From Rhineura floridana (lineage: Eukaryota > Chordata > Lepidosauria > Squamata > Rhineuridae): DNA of 64,000 nt. Both the position numbers and the translations under genes were made by a program. Under the pieces are notes generated by a model that was not told where the DNA came from, did no database searches, and worked only from the letters and a program-made list of their open reading frames with translations. Location: the NCBI RefSeq assembly GCF_030035675.1, contig NC_084481.1:119563517-119627516 (forward strand), written 5' to 3'. Position 1 is the stretch's first letter; every line of letters begins with the position of its first letter. This document shows, piece after piece, positions 33,601-40,309 of the stretch.

Positions 33601-36599
33601 CACCTTGGCCATGAACTTGGTGGGAGGCCTAAGGCCAGCTACTATTTTTCAGCCTCAGGATGATGTGTGTGCAGTCCCCAAGACCATTTTCTGATTTTGC
33701 CTGGAGCAAGGAATCCAAGCCGCCTGTAGTGGCTACAGGAAGAAGAACCCTCCCTCTACTGCTGCCTCCTGCATCTTGCTGGATGAGGCAACACGAGCCC
33801 ATCACTTTGGCTCCCCTCAGTGCCCAGGTCCATAAAGCCAAAGCAGTTGGGAGCTGTGAAGGAGCAAACGGGACACCAGGGAGCCTTTCACTCTGGCCAG
33901 AAGTGTGGTGGTTGTGTCTCACTCTCCACCCGCACCCCTTTCATTCTTAGTCATTCTCACTGCTTTGCCGTTGTAGCTTCAGGTAACTTACTTTAAGGAC
34001 TTTCTAAGGATTACTGAGATATGTATACCAAGCATTTTGAACACACTGAAGTGCTATATCAGTGTATGGTGTTGTTGATGTTGTGAATGATACTTGCTGT
34101 TTGATACTATTTCATTTATCACAAAGCTGAGCTGCAGCCTATGCTGCACATTTTAAAATTTATGCAAAGGATGCTTTGTGCAGATCCTATGTTTTCCCTT
34201 TGTTCCCTGAGCGTACAAGATGAAATAGAATGTTTTGGGACACTGCTTGTCAACAGTGGGATGACTTTTGTAGCAAATTATAAAATATTTCTGTAGGCTA
34301 ATTACTGTTTTATCATCGGGGATATTTGTTCAGAAAGATTGACTTCCAAGGTAAAGATGTGTGATATTCAAAGTGCTTCTCCTATTCATTTAAAAACAGG
34401 AAACAAATGTTTTGGGGTTTAAAGGTCCTCGTAAAATGAGTGTCATTATACCAGGGATGAATATGGATCATGAAAGAGTTTCGATAAGACCACGCAATGT
34501 AAGTCACTATTGTCTGTTTAAACGCAGTAAAACTAGCTAATCTACAGTGACTATGGGTGCATTTGTTCAATGAAGTTTAAGCCAGGGATTTGCCAGCTTT
34601 GTCATAATGAGTCTCAAAGAGCAGCATGGTGGTGGACTATAGTAAGCCATGATGATGATGATGATGATGATGATAAATAGTAATAATACATTTAAATATC
34701 TAAAATTAAATTAAATGTTGCATGCTGAGGAGGAGGGATATTGAAGATGCAAAAAACTAGCTGCTGTACAGTGAAAAAGCACTTGCTTTGCATGCCAAGG
34801 GTTCCAGCTTCAATCACTGGTGTCTCCAGGCAGGGATGGGAAAAACTCGTACCTAAAACCCTAGAGAGCCACTGCATGAAGACAGTGCTGAGGCAAAGGT
34901 TTGTCTTGGTACAATGCAGCTTCCTATGTTCCTAATCTGAGTTTCACATATTACTGTAGGTGAGATTTGACAAAGCAGTTGGTCATAGTATTAGTGCTCA
35001 TTCTCATAACTGCTACAGGCATGACTGTAGCTGTATATGCAGTTTTCTAACTGCAAGTACCATTGCCAGAGACAGAACTCTGCATACATTGGCCACAATC
35101 CTGTTGAATTCAATAGTCTGGTCATTGACTTTTCACCCCTATGAGCATTGAGAAAAGCCACTTGCACAGTAGTGTGGTAAAGCTCATTGTGCAGAGCGCT
35201 GTATGCTTGATGACAGAGTTTCACACTCCTCTGTGCAAAGTATTAGGGGCTCCAAGTTTGCATACATAAAAGCTGTCATGACGGCTGAAGTCCTGAGAAT
35301 GGGCCACTAATGCTGAGATTTCTAATGATAGTTTAAAAAAATAAATAAATATGCACAATCTGTACAAGGTGCTAGTGGCTACAACTTTTCATACATAGTG
35401 GATGTCACACTGGCTGAAATATGTATCTCAGGAGATATTCCTGATTTGTATTTGAATATATGAAATCTTTAAATAAAAAAGCCATCTGTCTCTGTCATTG
35501 ACTTCAATATGACCATCAGTAAAGGAAGCATTTGGAGAAGGGGTTCAGTAGATGACCTTGACAGGGTTACATTTCGGAAATAGTAATGACATGTGGGAGA
35601 CATTTTCATATTCTATAAACAAAAAGTAGAAAGTGGGCTTTTGCTAAACCAACATCTGCATCTTTGGTTTTTTAGGAGCATGAAACACTCCTTGCACGGT
35701 GGCAGAATAAAAACACAGAAAGTGTCATTGAGCTGCACAACAAAACTCCAGTCTGGAATGATGACACCCAGTCCTACGTTTTAAATTTCCATGGTCGTGT
35801 GACCCAGGCCTCAGTGAAAAACTTCCAAATTATTCATGATAATGATCGTAAGTACAGCTTCTCTAGCAGAACTGGCTGGAAATGCTATTTTTTTGTCTGA
35901 AATCTGATTATTTGTGTAAAAAGCTGATGAGCAGAAAGAGAGAGAGAAGCGAGGGATGCATTGGGCTGGAATTTACATGCAATGCTATCGTATATTCCAA
36001 TGCAAAATGGACATAGAATCCTACAATTCTATTTTGGATACACTTTGCTTAATATCCAGTCCCCAACAGCTCTGGTGACTTATATATGGAAGAAAAATGT
36101 GGATGAAGGTTGAACTTCCTGGAGACTGAACCATGTACACTTTCTTTACATTTTGGTGTCTTTATAGAATTTTTGGCATGGACTTGTAGCAGTGGATGCA
36201 AAGAGTGAGGAGAGTCTTGAAAGAGAGCATGAGGAACTAGGGCAACATGCTTTAATCTGCTGCCCTCCAGATATATTGGACTCCAACTTGTATCCTACCT
36301 AGCCACTGGCCATGCTGGCAGAGGCTGACAGGAGCTGTAGTCCAAAACATCTGGAGAGCCCCAGACTGTGGATGGCTGAACTAAAGCATTGATAACTAGC
36401 TTACAGAGGTGGCTTAAGCTGAAACTTCTATTGATGTTCTTGTACTGTGTTTCTTTGCCTTTCAGCTGACTATATTGTGATGCAGTTTGGCCGTGTGGCT
36501 GAGGATATTTTCACCATGGACTACAACTACCCAATGTGTGCACTTCAAGCCTTTGCCATTGCCCTGTCCAGTTTTGACAGCAAGTTGGCTTGTGAGTGA
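6232..36599 (+). CDS. TUB: TUB, tubby bipartite transcription factor (3' nine coding exons)
   Basis: TUB is a cytoplasmic, membrane and nuclear adaptor. Its C-terminal tubby domain binds PI(4,5)P2, and it helps deliver GPCRs to primary cilia; loss in mouse causes obesity with retinal and cochlear degeneration (family knowledge). The coding exons are 6232-6369, 19470-19634, 23697-23818, 24646-24837, 26942-27054, 28667-28781, 34400-34498, 35676-35847 and 36466-36599. Together they give 1250 nt in one uninterrupted frame, about 415 residues, with GT/AG boundaries throughout. The order is a basic Lys-rich segment, an acidic/Ser linker, then a full tubby domain starting near [13 protein letters not shown] and ending FDSKLACE. 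The Ser/acidic linker, the ACE ending and the RIC3 neighbour favour TUB over TULP1 or TULP3. N-terminal exons lie upstream of the window. Intron 6370-19469 is 13 kb. Confidence 0.97.
6850..7050 (-). repeat. L2-type LINE 3' tail fragment
   Basis: It starts with (ATTT)n-like sequence, then tatagctcaccgtgcatcct and an A-rich segment. This is the minus-orientation layout of L2 3' untranslated tails, as at 11825 and 38690. No open frame is present. Confidence 0.6.
7064..7400. repeat. GC-rich unclassified repeat, copy 1
   Basis: It shares blocks with 54950-55325, such as agccagcataaggcccgaaa here against cagccagcacaaggccctaa there. It is GC-richer than the surrounding intron and contains CAGCTG/CTGGCAGA motifs. 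Class unknown. Confidence 0.5.
7735..7761. repeat. (TA)n microsatellite
   Basis: A TA dinucleotide run of about 27 bp. Confidence 0.95.
10876..11043 (+). repeat. 5S-rRNA-derived SINE (5S-Sauria type)
   Basis: The head reads gctaagcagggtcaggtctg, then agtgcttggatgggagaccg, then cctggga. This is the internal promoter region (A box to C box) of 5S rRNA with few changes. It continues with tcggg-less body sequence, a ggcggggtataaac module and an (AATA)n tail like L2 ends. Such SINEs are known from lizards as 5S-Sauria. It is a retroposon, not a functional 5S gene: the 5' third of 5S is poorly preserved. Confidence 0.92.
11825..13840 (-). mobile_element. L2-clade LINE, 5'-truncated, near-intact reverse transcriptase
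   Basis: The element reads right to left. The reverse transcriptase frame at 12221-13660 (479 codons) has [33 protein letters not shown] (motif A), [20 protein letters not shown] and YADDTQLY (catalytic YADD). The L2 C-terminal signature follows: [14 protein letters not shown] and [18 protein letters not shown]. The more N-terminal frame 13630-13878 continues upstream ([20 protein letters not shown]) and is offset by one frameshift near 13640. The endonuclease is missing, so the copy is 5'-truncated. The 3' UTR with the ctgggcggtgaacatt motif ends in an (AATA)n-like tail at about 11825. One break over this length means a young insertion. Confidence 0.92.
12221..13660 (-). CDS. L2 LINE reverse transcriptase ORF (479 aa)
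   Basis: This frame encodes the palm/fingers RT of an L2-clade non-LTR retrotransposon plus its C-terminal region. The catalytic aspartates in FDTIDH and YADD are present. The frame is open to its stop near the start of the 3' UTR. It probably cannot mobilise alone, because the endonuclease portion is absent and the frame is separated from its N-terminal part by a shift. It is antisense inside TUB intron DNA, so it would be transcribed only as intron complement. Confidence 0.9.
   Translation of the reverse strand: MYSPGLRPYLIAVNPIEVSGAQSCHVLLDEFQLVQFEDVDKVLGQVRATTSVLDPCPSWLIKTSKEGTVGWAKEVINASLRKGVVPGCLKEAAVRPLLKKPSLDPEDFSSYRPVANVPFLGKILERVVADQLQALLDETDYLDPFQSGFRPGFGTETALVALFDDLCRERDRGSVTLLILLDLSAAFDTIDHGILLERLAELGVGGTAWQWFHSYLAGRLQKIVLGEHCLTPWVLQCGVPQGSVLSPMLFNIYMKPLGAVIRSFGVRCHQYADDTQLYFSFTSSSGEAVDVLNRCLAATMDWMRTNKLRLNPDKTEMLLVDGFSDRMVDIYPVLDGVTLPLKEQVRSLGVILDSSLTLEAHVASVARNAFYQLRLVAQLHPYLSKEDLTSVVHAMVTLHLDYCNALYIGLPLKTVRKLQLVQNAAARLLTRTKRSEHITPVLARLHWLPICFRARFKVLVLTYKALYCAGPRYLSERLS
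15061..15420. repeat. Unclassified repeat family A, copy 1
   Basis: It is collinear with 17393-17757 over about 350 bp. Shared blocks include gctgcttttctgg, ctcactct, gtggcattcaggatggg, ttgatttcaagtgg and cttaaggggaac. The left part resembles an L2-like tail; the right part is unknown. Confidence 0.8.
17393..17757. repeat. Unclassified repeat family A, copy 2
   Basis: Direct-orientation partner of 15061-15420, with several small indels between the two. Both lie in the same TUB intron about 2.3 kb apart. Confidence 0.8.
19141..19302. repeat. Unclassified repeat family B, copy 1
   Basis: It shares blocks with 24111-24260: tttgaggcctctttagg, ccattctaaa, tgctgtcaata and ccttccagatcac. It lies 168 bp upstream of the TUB exon at 19470. 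Confidence 0.8.
19470..19634 (+). CDS. TUB: TUB coding exon, linker with QILTVG motif
   Basis: The exon has 165 nt and is phase 1 at both ends. It encodes [15 protein letters not shown], then [19 protein letters not shown] and [10 protein letters not shown]. This aligns with human TUB SGPAAL, PVQILTVGQ and QDLRATMQRKG. The acceptor is gatag at 19465-19469 and the donor GTAAGG is strong. The region is acidic and probably disordered, between the basic N-terminal part and the tubby domain. Confidence 0.95.
21598..23036. mobile_element. Non-autonomous hAT-type DNA transposon, 1.44 kb
   Basis: Terminal inverted repeats are CAGTGGTTCCCAACCT at the left and AGGTTGGGAACCACTG at the right. The flanks ctctagat (21590-21597) and ctctaggt (23037-23044) form an 8-bp target duplication with one mismatch, as hAT elements make. 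The interior is GC-richer and has no recognisable transposase. A SINE has inserted at 21845-22071. Confidence 0.88.
21845..22071 (+). repeat. tRNA-derived Sauria-type SINE inside hAT element
   Basis: It shows ggttacagtgttggacta, a box B-like ttcaaatcccc, then gaagcccactgggtgacctt, ggtctctcagcctgacct, aggaaaggtgggatataaat and an (AATA)n tail. Related copies are at 27945-28125, 31665-31824 and 31925-32146. Confidence 0.88.
23528..23628 (+). repeat. Sauria-type SINE tail fragment
   Basis: It contains tatgtgccttcaagtcgatt, acgacttaggtgaccctatg and aatcagcgacctcca, which match the 3' half of the SINE variants at 31665-32146. No head or tail repeat is visible. Confidence 0.7.
23656..23674. repeat. 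(AT)n microsatellite beside a TUB acceptor
   Basis: An AT run ending 22 bp upstream of the TUB exon at 23697. Confidence 0.9.
23697..23818 (+). CDS. TUB: TUB coding exon, acidic/serine-rich linker
   Basis: The exon has 122 nt, enters in phase 1 and leaves in phase 0. It encodes [17 protein letters not shown], then [20 protein letters not shown]. This matches the human TUB acidic patch, which is followed by [20 protein letters not shown]. The acceptor cccttag at 23690-23696 has only a short pyrimidine run. An (AT)n microsatellite lies about 22 bp upstream of it, where the branch point and pyrimidine tract would normally be. The donor is GTAAAA. Confidence 0.96.
24111..24260. repeat. Unclassified repeat family B, copy 2
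   Basis: Direct-orientation partner of 19141-19302, located between the TUB exons at 23697 and 24646. Class unknown; neither copy holds an open frame. Confidence 0.8.
24646..24837 (+). CDS. TUB: TUB coding exon, start of tubby domain
   Basis: The exon has 192 nt and is phase 0 at both ends. After a short Ser/Pro/Asn linker it reads [19 protein letters not shown], then [19 protein letters not shown], then [11 protein letters not shown]. This is the first strand set of the tubby beta-barrel and is nearly identical to human TUB. The acceptor follows a clean pyrimidine run (ttcttcctcttctag). The donor after AAG is GTCATA, a poor match to consensus. A better-looking GTAAAA lies 8 bases upstream but would break the frame. 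Confidence 0.97.
25051..25130 (+). repeat. Short palindromic interspersed motif, clearest copy
   Basis: The left end reads aaacctatacatac and the right end acatgtataggattgc, which are near reverse complements. Between them are gggagtagatcccattgaag and tcagtgggatttacttct. The same module recurs at roughly 4620, 4885, 15430, 24270, 25625, 39190, 43170, 43305, 45885, 53475, 56510, 57115 and 58330. Class unassigned; it behaves like a very short MITE. Confidence 0.75.
26045..26225 (-). repeat. tRNA-derived SINE with CR1-like tail
   Basis: Minus-orientation copy of the 3062-3262 family: cataggaagttgtcttac, ccactggttcagctagg, gcggtggctctccaga and a box B complement gactgaacctggga. Moderately decayed. 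Confidence 0.8.
26285..26382 (+). repeat. L2-type 3' tail fragment
   Basis: It contains acccaccttggtggccca and aaggcagattttttt followed by an A-rich (AATA) end, as in L2 3' UTRs. Confidence 0.5.
26942..27054 (+). CDS. TUB: TUB coding exon, phosphoinositide-binding strand
   Basis: The exon has 113 nt, phase 0 in and phase 2 out. It encodes [19 protein letters not shown], then [17 protein letters not shown]. The basic GRKRKK stretch contains the Lys and Arg residues that coordinate PI(4,5)P2 in the mouse tubby structure (established knowledge), and both are kept. The acceptor is ccttag at 26936-26941 and the donor is GTAAAT. A hAT-type MITE begins 22 bp after the exon end. Confidence 0.97.
27077..27213. 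mobile_element. hAT-type palindromic MITE, 137 bp, 22 bp after a TUB donor
   Basis: It is flanked by perfect 8-bp duplications gtttaagg at 27069-27076 and 27214-27221. The two halves are inverted: ttcagatgttgtagactcca and cccatcagccccagctagca against gatgagagttggagtcc and cacatctgaagggcctctgg. The interior has no coding capacity. The TUB exon ends at 27054. Confidence 0.92.
27635..27732. repeat. (ATC)n then (TTC)n microsatellite
   Basis: A short ATC run leads into about 85 bp of nearly pure TTC. It follows gggaggaagggcaggataca, the end of a SINE- or L2-like tail. Long chance frames of poly-Glu, poly-Ser and poly-Leu across it are not genes. Confidence 0.95.
27945..28125 (+). repeat. Sauria-type tRNA-derived SINE
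   Basis: It contains agacctgggttcaaattccc (box B), gccaggaagcttgctagggc, tctctcagcccaatattgtg and an aaataaaataag tail. The head is decayed. Confidence 0.75.
28240..28440 (+). repeat. L2-type LINE 3' UTR
   Basis: T-rich sequence followed by gactgtgcaccgcttagag, aagtggcatataaatgtg and an (AAATAAAT) end, the layout of vertebrate L2 3' tails. It ends about 230 bp upstream of the TUB exon at 28667. Confidence 0.7.
28667..28781 (+). CDS. TUB: TUB coding exon, tubby domain
   Basis: The exon has 115 nt, phase 2 in and phase 0 out. It encodes [20 protein letters not shown], then [15 protein letters not shown]. The [14 protein letters not shown] block is a family signature of tubby-like proteins. 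The acceptor is ctaatag and the donor GTAAGT is perfect. It differs from human mainly where human TUB has QKASSSTLESG. Confidence 0.97.
29635..29860 (+). repeat. L2-clade LINE C-terminal coding fragment (decayed)
   Basis: The translated pieces [20 protein letters not shown] and [11 protein letters not shown] resemble the L2 C-terminal signature [20 protein letters not shown] seen intact in the 12221-13660 element. No complete domain remains. Confidence 0.75.
30178..30315. mobile_element. hAT-type palindromic MITE, 138 bp
   Basis: It has perfect 8-bp flanking duplications ctctaggt at 30170-30177 and 30316-30323. The arms are inverted across almost the whole length: cagcctttcccaatcgttgg, gtccccagatg against catctggggacccaactgtt, gggaaaggct. 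The high arm similarity indicates a fairly young copy. Confidence 0.93.
31665..31824 (+). repeat. Sauria-type SINE with target duplication
   Basis: It begins gagccagtgtggtgtagtgg, keeps box B ggttcgaatcccc, and ends gtcaccataagtcggaatca plus a (CTTTA)-like end. The flanks cctttgtatctta (31652-31664) and cctttgtatgtta (31825-31837) form a 13-bp target duplication with one mismatch. It is a young copy. Confidence 0.9.
31925..32146 (-). repeat. Sauria-type SINE, inverted partner
   Basis: Minus copy of the 31665 family: aagtcaattccaacttatga, ggcccaaggtcacccagtga, gcttcatggctgtgtgggga, ttcgaaccctggtct and cacaccttaaccacta. It also carries the central segment missing from the 31665 copy. Confidence 0.9.
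32887..32928. repeat. 16-bp hairpin with palindromic loop
   Basis: The arms are 32887-32902 (cagtaaacagtgtttc) and 32913-32928 (gaagcactgtttactg), pairing with one G-T position. The 10-nt loop aagtgcactg contains GTGCAC. It stands in intron sequence with no other recognised repeat. Confidence 0.85.
33535..34090 (+). repeat. Decayed Sauria-type SINE, interrupted
   Basis: The head part at 33535-33660 reads atgtaacatagtggctagg, ctcaccttggccatgaactt and tttttcagcctcag. A tail-like part at about 33975-34090 reads ggattactgagatatgtata, aagcattttgaacac and gtgctatatcagtgta. About 320 bp of unrelated sequence lies between, probably an insertion. Confidence 0.55.
34400..34498 (+). CDS. TUB: TUB coding exon, tubby domain (FKGPRKM block)
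   Basis: The exon has 99 nt and is phase 0 at both ends. It encodes [19 protein letters not shown], then [14 protein letters not shown], nearly identical to human TUB. The acceptor is aaaacag. The donor GTAAGT follows CGCAAT. Confidence 0.97.
34650..34674. repeat. (GAT)n microsatellite
   Basis: About eight GAT units in a row. Confidence 0.9.
34755..34935 (+). repeat. tRNA-derived SINE with CR1-like tail
   Basis: It contains agcacttgctttgcatgcca, gttccagcttcaatcactgg, tgtctccaggcagggatggg, ctagagagccactgc and a tail gcagcttcctatgttcct. Same family as 3062-3262. Confidence 0.85.
35676..35847 (+). CDS. TUB: TUB coding exon, tubby domain (NKTPVWND block)
   Basis: The exon has 172 nt, phase 0 in and phase 1 out. 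It encodes [16 protein letters not shown], then [15 protein letters not shown], then [19 protein letters not shown]. The last two stretches are signature blocks of the tubby domain. The acceptor follows ggttttttag and the donor is GTAAGT. The donor of the matching exon is the one destroyed in the classical tubby mouse mutation (established knowledge); it is intact here. Confidence 0.97.
36253..36380. mobile_element. hAT-type palindromic MITE (decayed)
   Basis: The arms ctgccctccagatatattgg and gccactggccatgctggcag match the family, followed by gagctgtagtccaaaacatc and tggagagccccagactgtgg in inverted order. No clear target duplication could be read. It ends about 85 bp before the TUB terminal exon. 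Confidence 0.75.
36466..36599 (+). CDS. TUB: TUB terminal coding exon and stop
   Basis: The exon has 134 nt including TGA at 36597-36599, entering in phase 1. It encodes [20 protein letters not shown], then [20 protein letters not shown], then LACE: 44 residues, the same 44-residue tail known from mammals. This part forms the hydrophobic central helix that fills the tubby beta-barrel. The acceptor tgcctttcag is strong. The 3' UTR follows. Confidence 0.98.
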
Positions 36600-37424
36600 A
36601 CAAGCGTACATCCAAGCCTCACTACAGCCAAAACCATGTGCCACCAGAAGGAGTAGTGAACAGAAGTTCCACATTTTCTCTGGTGTCATCACTGGTTTCT
36701 TACTTTAACAGAGCAGGTAAAAATTGCTTTTAGAAGGACCAACCCTTTTGCTGGAGAGAAAATATTTTAAAATTCAGGACTTTCAGGAAATATTTTTTTC
36801 CTTCATCTAGTCTCTATTTTTCTGGAAGTGGCATCAGAGAACTGTAAATAGAAGTCCTATCTTACACCCTCAGTTATGTTATGAAGATGTGCCATGATGT
36901 ATTGTATCGTGGCTTAAAGTGAAAACACCATTGAGAGTGGTGTTTCTTTTTTCTAAATCCATGAAAGCTGTTGCAGCACAAATCTGGTTTTAGATTTAAG
37001 AAGTATTCAGAGGCTATAAGGATACCTCAAGATGGCATTAAATACCTTGAGAGCTTCACATCACCCACCTTAGAAACAAGACTACACGAAAGATGCACTT
37101 TAAAAAAACCACATACACAGAGATAAAGGTAGCATTTAGTCTCTTTGGCAAGACTGAACTTGATTTGTGATATTGCTTATATGAGAGAGGCCTAACGAAT
37201 TTTTACTTATGATAAGGGATGGGTAGGAGAGAAGCAGGAAGCACAAGTTAATGTTGCACAAGTCACTTGTATTCCAAGGTGTCATTTTATATATGTATTT
37301 TAATTTAAATCTTACTTTCAAATGCAAATTTCATTGTTATTTTTAAAGAAGAAAACCAACTCTTGCAAAATTTGGATTCTAGAAATTATGTTGTATTACA
37401 ATAGTAATTCACATTTAGGAAACT

Positions 37425-37765
37425 TGCTTACGTCACAGAGAGCATGCATTTGCTTTGCATATATGTCTCAGGTTCAATCTGTGACATGTTCAGTTAAAGC
37501 AGGGATGTGGGAACCTGTGGCTCTCCAGATGTTGTTGGACTTCAACTACTATCAGCCCCAACCAGCATGGCCATAGGTCAGGAATGTTGGGAGTTGTTGT
37601 TCAGCAACATCTGGAGGGCTGCAGGTCCCCCATATCTCTGAGTTAAAGATTCTGAAGGGCTGGGCTAGACCACTGATCTCGAAGAGCTGCTCCTCATCAG
37701 GATAGTCAATACTAGTCGAGATGAATTGAGGTCAGAATAAGGCAGCTTCATATGTTCTGCAGTTT
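37425..37765 (+). repeat. tRNA-derived SINE split by a MITE
   Basis: The SINE head (gagcatgcatttgctttgca, ctcaggttcaatctgtgaca) ends at 37499. Its body and tail (gggctgggctagaccactga, aaggcagcttcatatgttct) continue from 37641. The interruption is the MITE at 37500-37640. The SINE lies in the TUB 3' UTR or just beyond. Confidence 0.85.
37500..37640. mobile_element. hAT-type palindromic MITE, 141 bp, inside SINE
   Basis: It has perfect 8-bp duplications agttaaag at 37492-37499 and 37641-37648. The left arm cagggatgtgggaacctgtg, ctctccagatgttgttggac pairs with the right arm cagcaacatctggagggctg and caggtcccccatatctctg. Confidence 0.94.
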
Positions 37766-38689
37766 AAGTCAATGGCATTTAATTACTTGCATGAAGACCT
37801 CTTCAGACAACTGCCTCTTTACAACAGTGGTATAGAAGATACTGGAGCTATTGAAAAATGTTATTATTGCCAAATTTGTTTTGCCCTTTTGAATATAAAA
37901 TCTGAGCATTATCCTATGCTAAACCTACAATGACTTATACGGTCCATGCATCTTTTTTTCATAGAAAGAACTATTAGTTGCATATTGATGTGGAAGTGCC
38001 ACCAACTGAGCCTGAGCCCATTTACTGCCCAAATATTTTGAAGGTTACATACACCAGGAACTTGTGTTGGACATACAAACTGATTCTTAAAATTTCCTGG
38101 ATTAGATTTGCCTTTTTATTATTAGTAGATCAAATATTTCAGAATACAGGCTCTTGCATTTTCAACTTGCTTGTCTTTTAAACCCAAAGATACTAAAGAC
38201 TGAGTTGAAAGGATGGGTGACTACTTTGATCCTGATTCAGAGATAGTATTCAATAAGGCATTATATGCAACATGGGAGAAAGCAAGAGGCAGGGGGCCCA
38301 GCTGTTGTGAGAAGATACTCTTTCCTGGCCACATCAGAAGAAGGCTAGGGGTGAGCACCTTCACCAAAACTGTGTAAGGTTTACTGGGATTCGAATGTAT
38401 GTCATTGTGTAGTCAGCAGTGAAACTGACCCCTCCCACCGAAGTGAAAACACAGAAGACAAAGCAGCAGTGACCACTCCCCTAGACTGGGAGAAGCTTAA
38501 AATAATGATAGTTCATCCAGCACAAGGATTCGCCCAGTGAACTACCAAGTTAAATATGACAGCTGATTATAAGAGTGGCAAAATGCTTTCATGCGGCAGG
38601 TAAACAGGGACTGTGAGATGCACATGTGCTGGAAGAGCTTTACAATGGAATCCTAAAGCGGCTTACTCAGAATTATTTCATTTATTTAA

Positions 38690-38860
38690 AATATTTATAT
38701 ACAGTACCATCCGTCATCCTATTAAAGGCCAGTGTACAGCCAATTGTAGCACAGTACAAATAAAGTAATAAAACAACTAAAACTTACAAGGCATTGAAAT
38801 GCCTAGGTGAATAAAAGCATTTTGCCTGGTGCCATAGATTACACTGTAGGTGTCAAATGA
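38690..38860 (-). repeat. L2-type 3' tail
   Basis: A TTTATTTAA-rich start, tatatacagtaccatccgtc, then an A-rich segment. This is the reverse of the usual L2 3' UTR and tail. Confidence 0.55.
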
Positions 38861-40309
38861 CCCTTTTTACAGAGGACAGTCCATAACAGAGGCATCACTG
38901 CTGAAAAACACACACCCTTTTTATTTTTTTATGTTTACAAGTATGTAAACATCACTTAATATTTAGACAAATTCCAAATCAGAACCCAATAAATGAACAT
39001 GAAATATTACTTAATAAATCCACATTGACCAGTAAGATAAAGGAAGTAGGTAAAGTTGCTTGTTGATGTCAGTTGTTGAATGGCATGCCTCCATTGAAAA
39101 GGGCACCTGAAAAAGGACCTCAGTACAAGATCTCAAAGCACAGGCAGATGGACATAGGAAGAATTAGTCTTAGACTGATTTCAATAGATCTTTCTCCCTA
39201 GTAAGAGTGTTTAGGATTGCAGCCTCAGAAACATGACCTTCACTTAGCTGCAAGGATCTTCTTCTTCTTGACAGTTTTTCTATATTACCAAATATTATAT
39301 AATAAGAAAATTAAGATCCAGGGACTGGCTGCGAGGAGAGCTTATATCCATCTGGGCCGTGTATTTTCATACATTCAGAGAAACATGTTCTGTTCTATGT
39401 ATTTGCCCCTGAAGGGTAGATTTTTACGAACATGGGGGCAAAGGGATTTCAGTATTGAAGTGTGCATGTGGATTATTGTGGCTTTAAAAAATGGGTTTGT
39501 TTTGTAGATTCTTTAGGAAAGGTAAGGGAAAGTGAAATTATCAGTAGCAATGCTTCCCAAAGTGGGCAATGGGAAGACTCAAGTGAGAGTTTGTTGGTCC
39601 CTTGGGGCAGTCCATCAAAAATTTTCTAAACAAGGGGTTTGTTTTCTCACTGTTATTAATTACAAAAAAGTCATACATTATTAACCATAGTGGGAGAGTC
39701 TATACTTTAGCACCAAGTCACTCCAAGTTTTAGATTAGAGATTTGGGTTCAGGGGCACCTGCAGGGAGCATGGTTCATAGCAACAAATTTGATTTTTGTT
39801 ATCGCTCTGGCTGAAAACCAAAAAACTGTCAGGAACAAGCCTAGGTGTATTCTACCTGCACCTCAGCCTCAGTTTTCAATTTGGACCTTGAAGTAATTTG
39901 ATCGAATTCTCATAGCCTCTATCTCAATAACGAAATGGTCTTATGGAGTGATGTCCCCCACCCAAATAATAACATGACCATGCTTTGCTGTCCTAAATGT
40001 TCAAAGAGTGTGTTTGTGTTTGTTACATCATCACTTTTTCTTAGAAGGTCTTGAATAGGTCAAATGTTCAGCAGGGAAAACATAACAAAAATAGGGCATG
40101 ATAGAGTCTTATGAAATTATGCAAGGAGTGGAAAAAGCAGATGAATATCATTCCCAGCCCCAATAATATTAGAGCTTAGCGTCAGCCAGTAAAATCCACA
40201 ACATTGTGTGTTTCATCACACAATGCATAGTTAATGCATGGAATACACACAATGAGCATTGATATGAGGCTTTCAGAAAGGGGAAGGCATGGATCAGAAA
40301 TGCAATTCA

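Larger units (their letters stand above)
28782..34399 (+). other. TUB: TUB intron, 5.6 kb
   Basis: It contains an L2 fragment (29635-29860), a MITE with perfect target duplication (30178-30315), an inverted pair of SINEs (31665-31824, 31925-32146), a short hairpin (32887-32928) and a decayed SINE (33535-33660). 30325-31650 and 33000-33530 show nothing I can name. Confidence 0.75.
34499..35675 (+). other. TUB: TUB intron, 1.2 kb
   Basis: It contains a GAT microsatellite (34650-34674) and a tRNA-derived SINE (34755-34935). The remainder to 35675 is unremarkable apart from two aaaatggcc-poor AT stretches. No exon was recognised. Confidence 0.75.
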
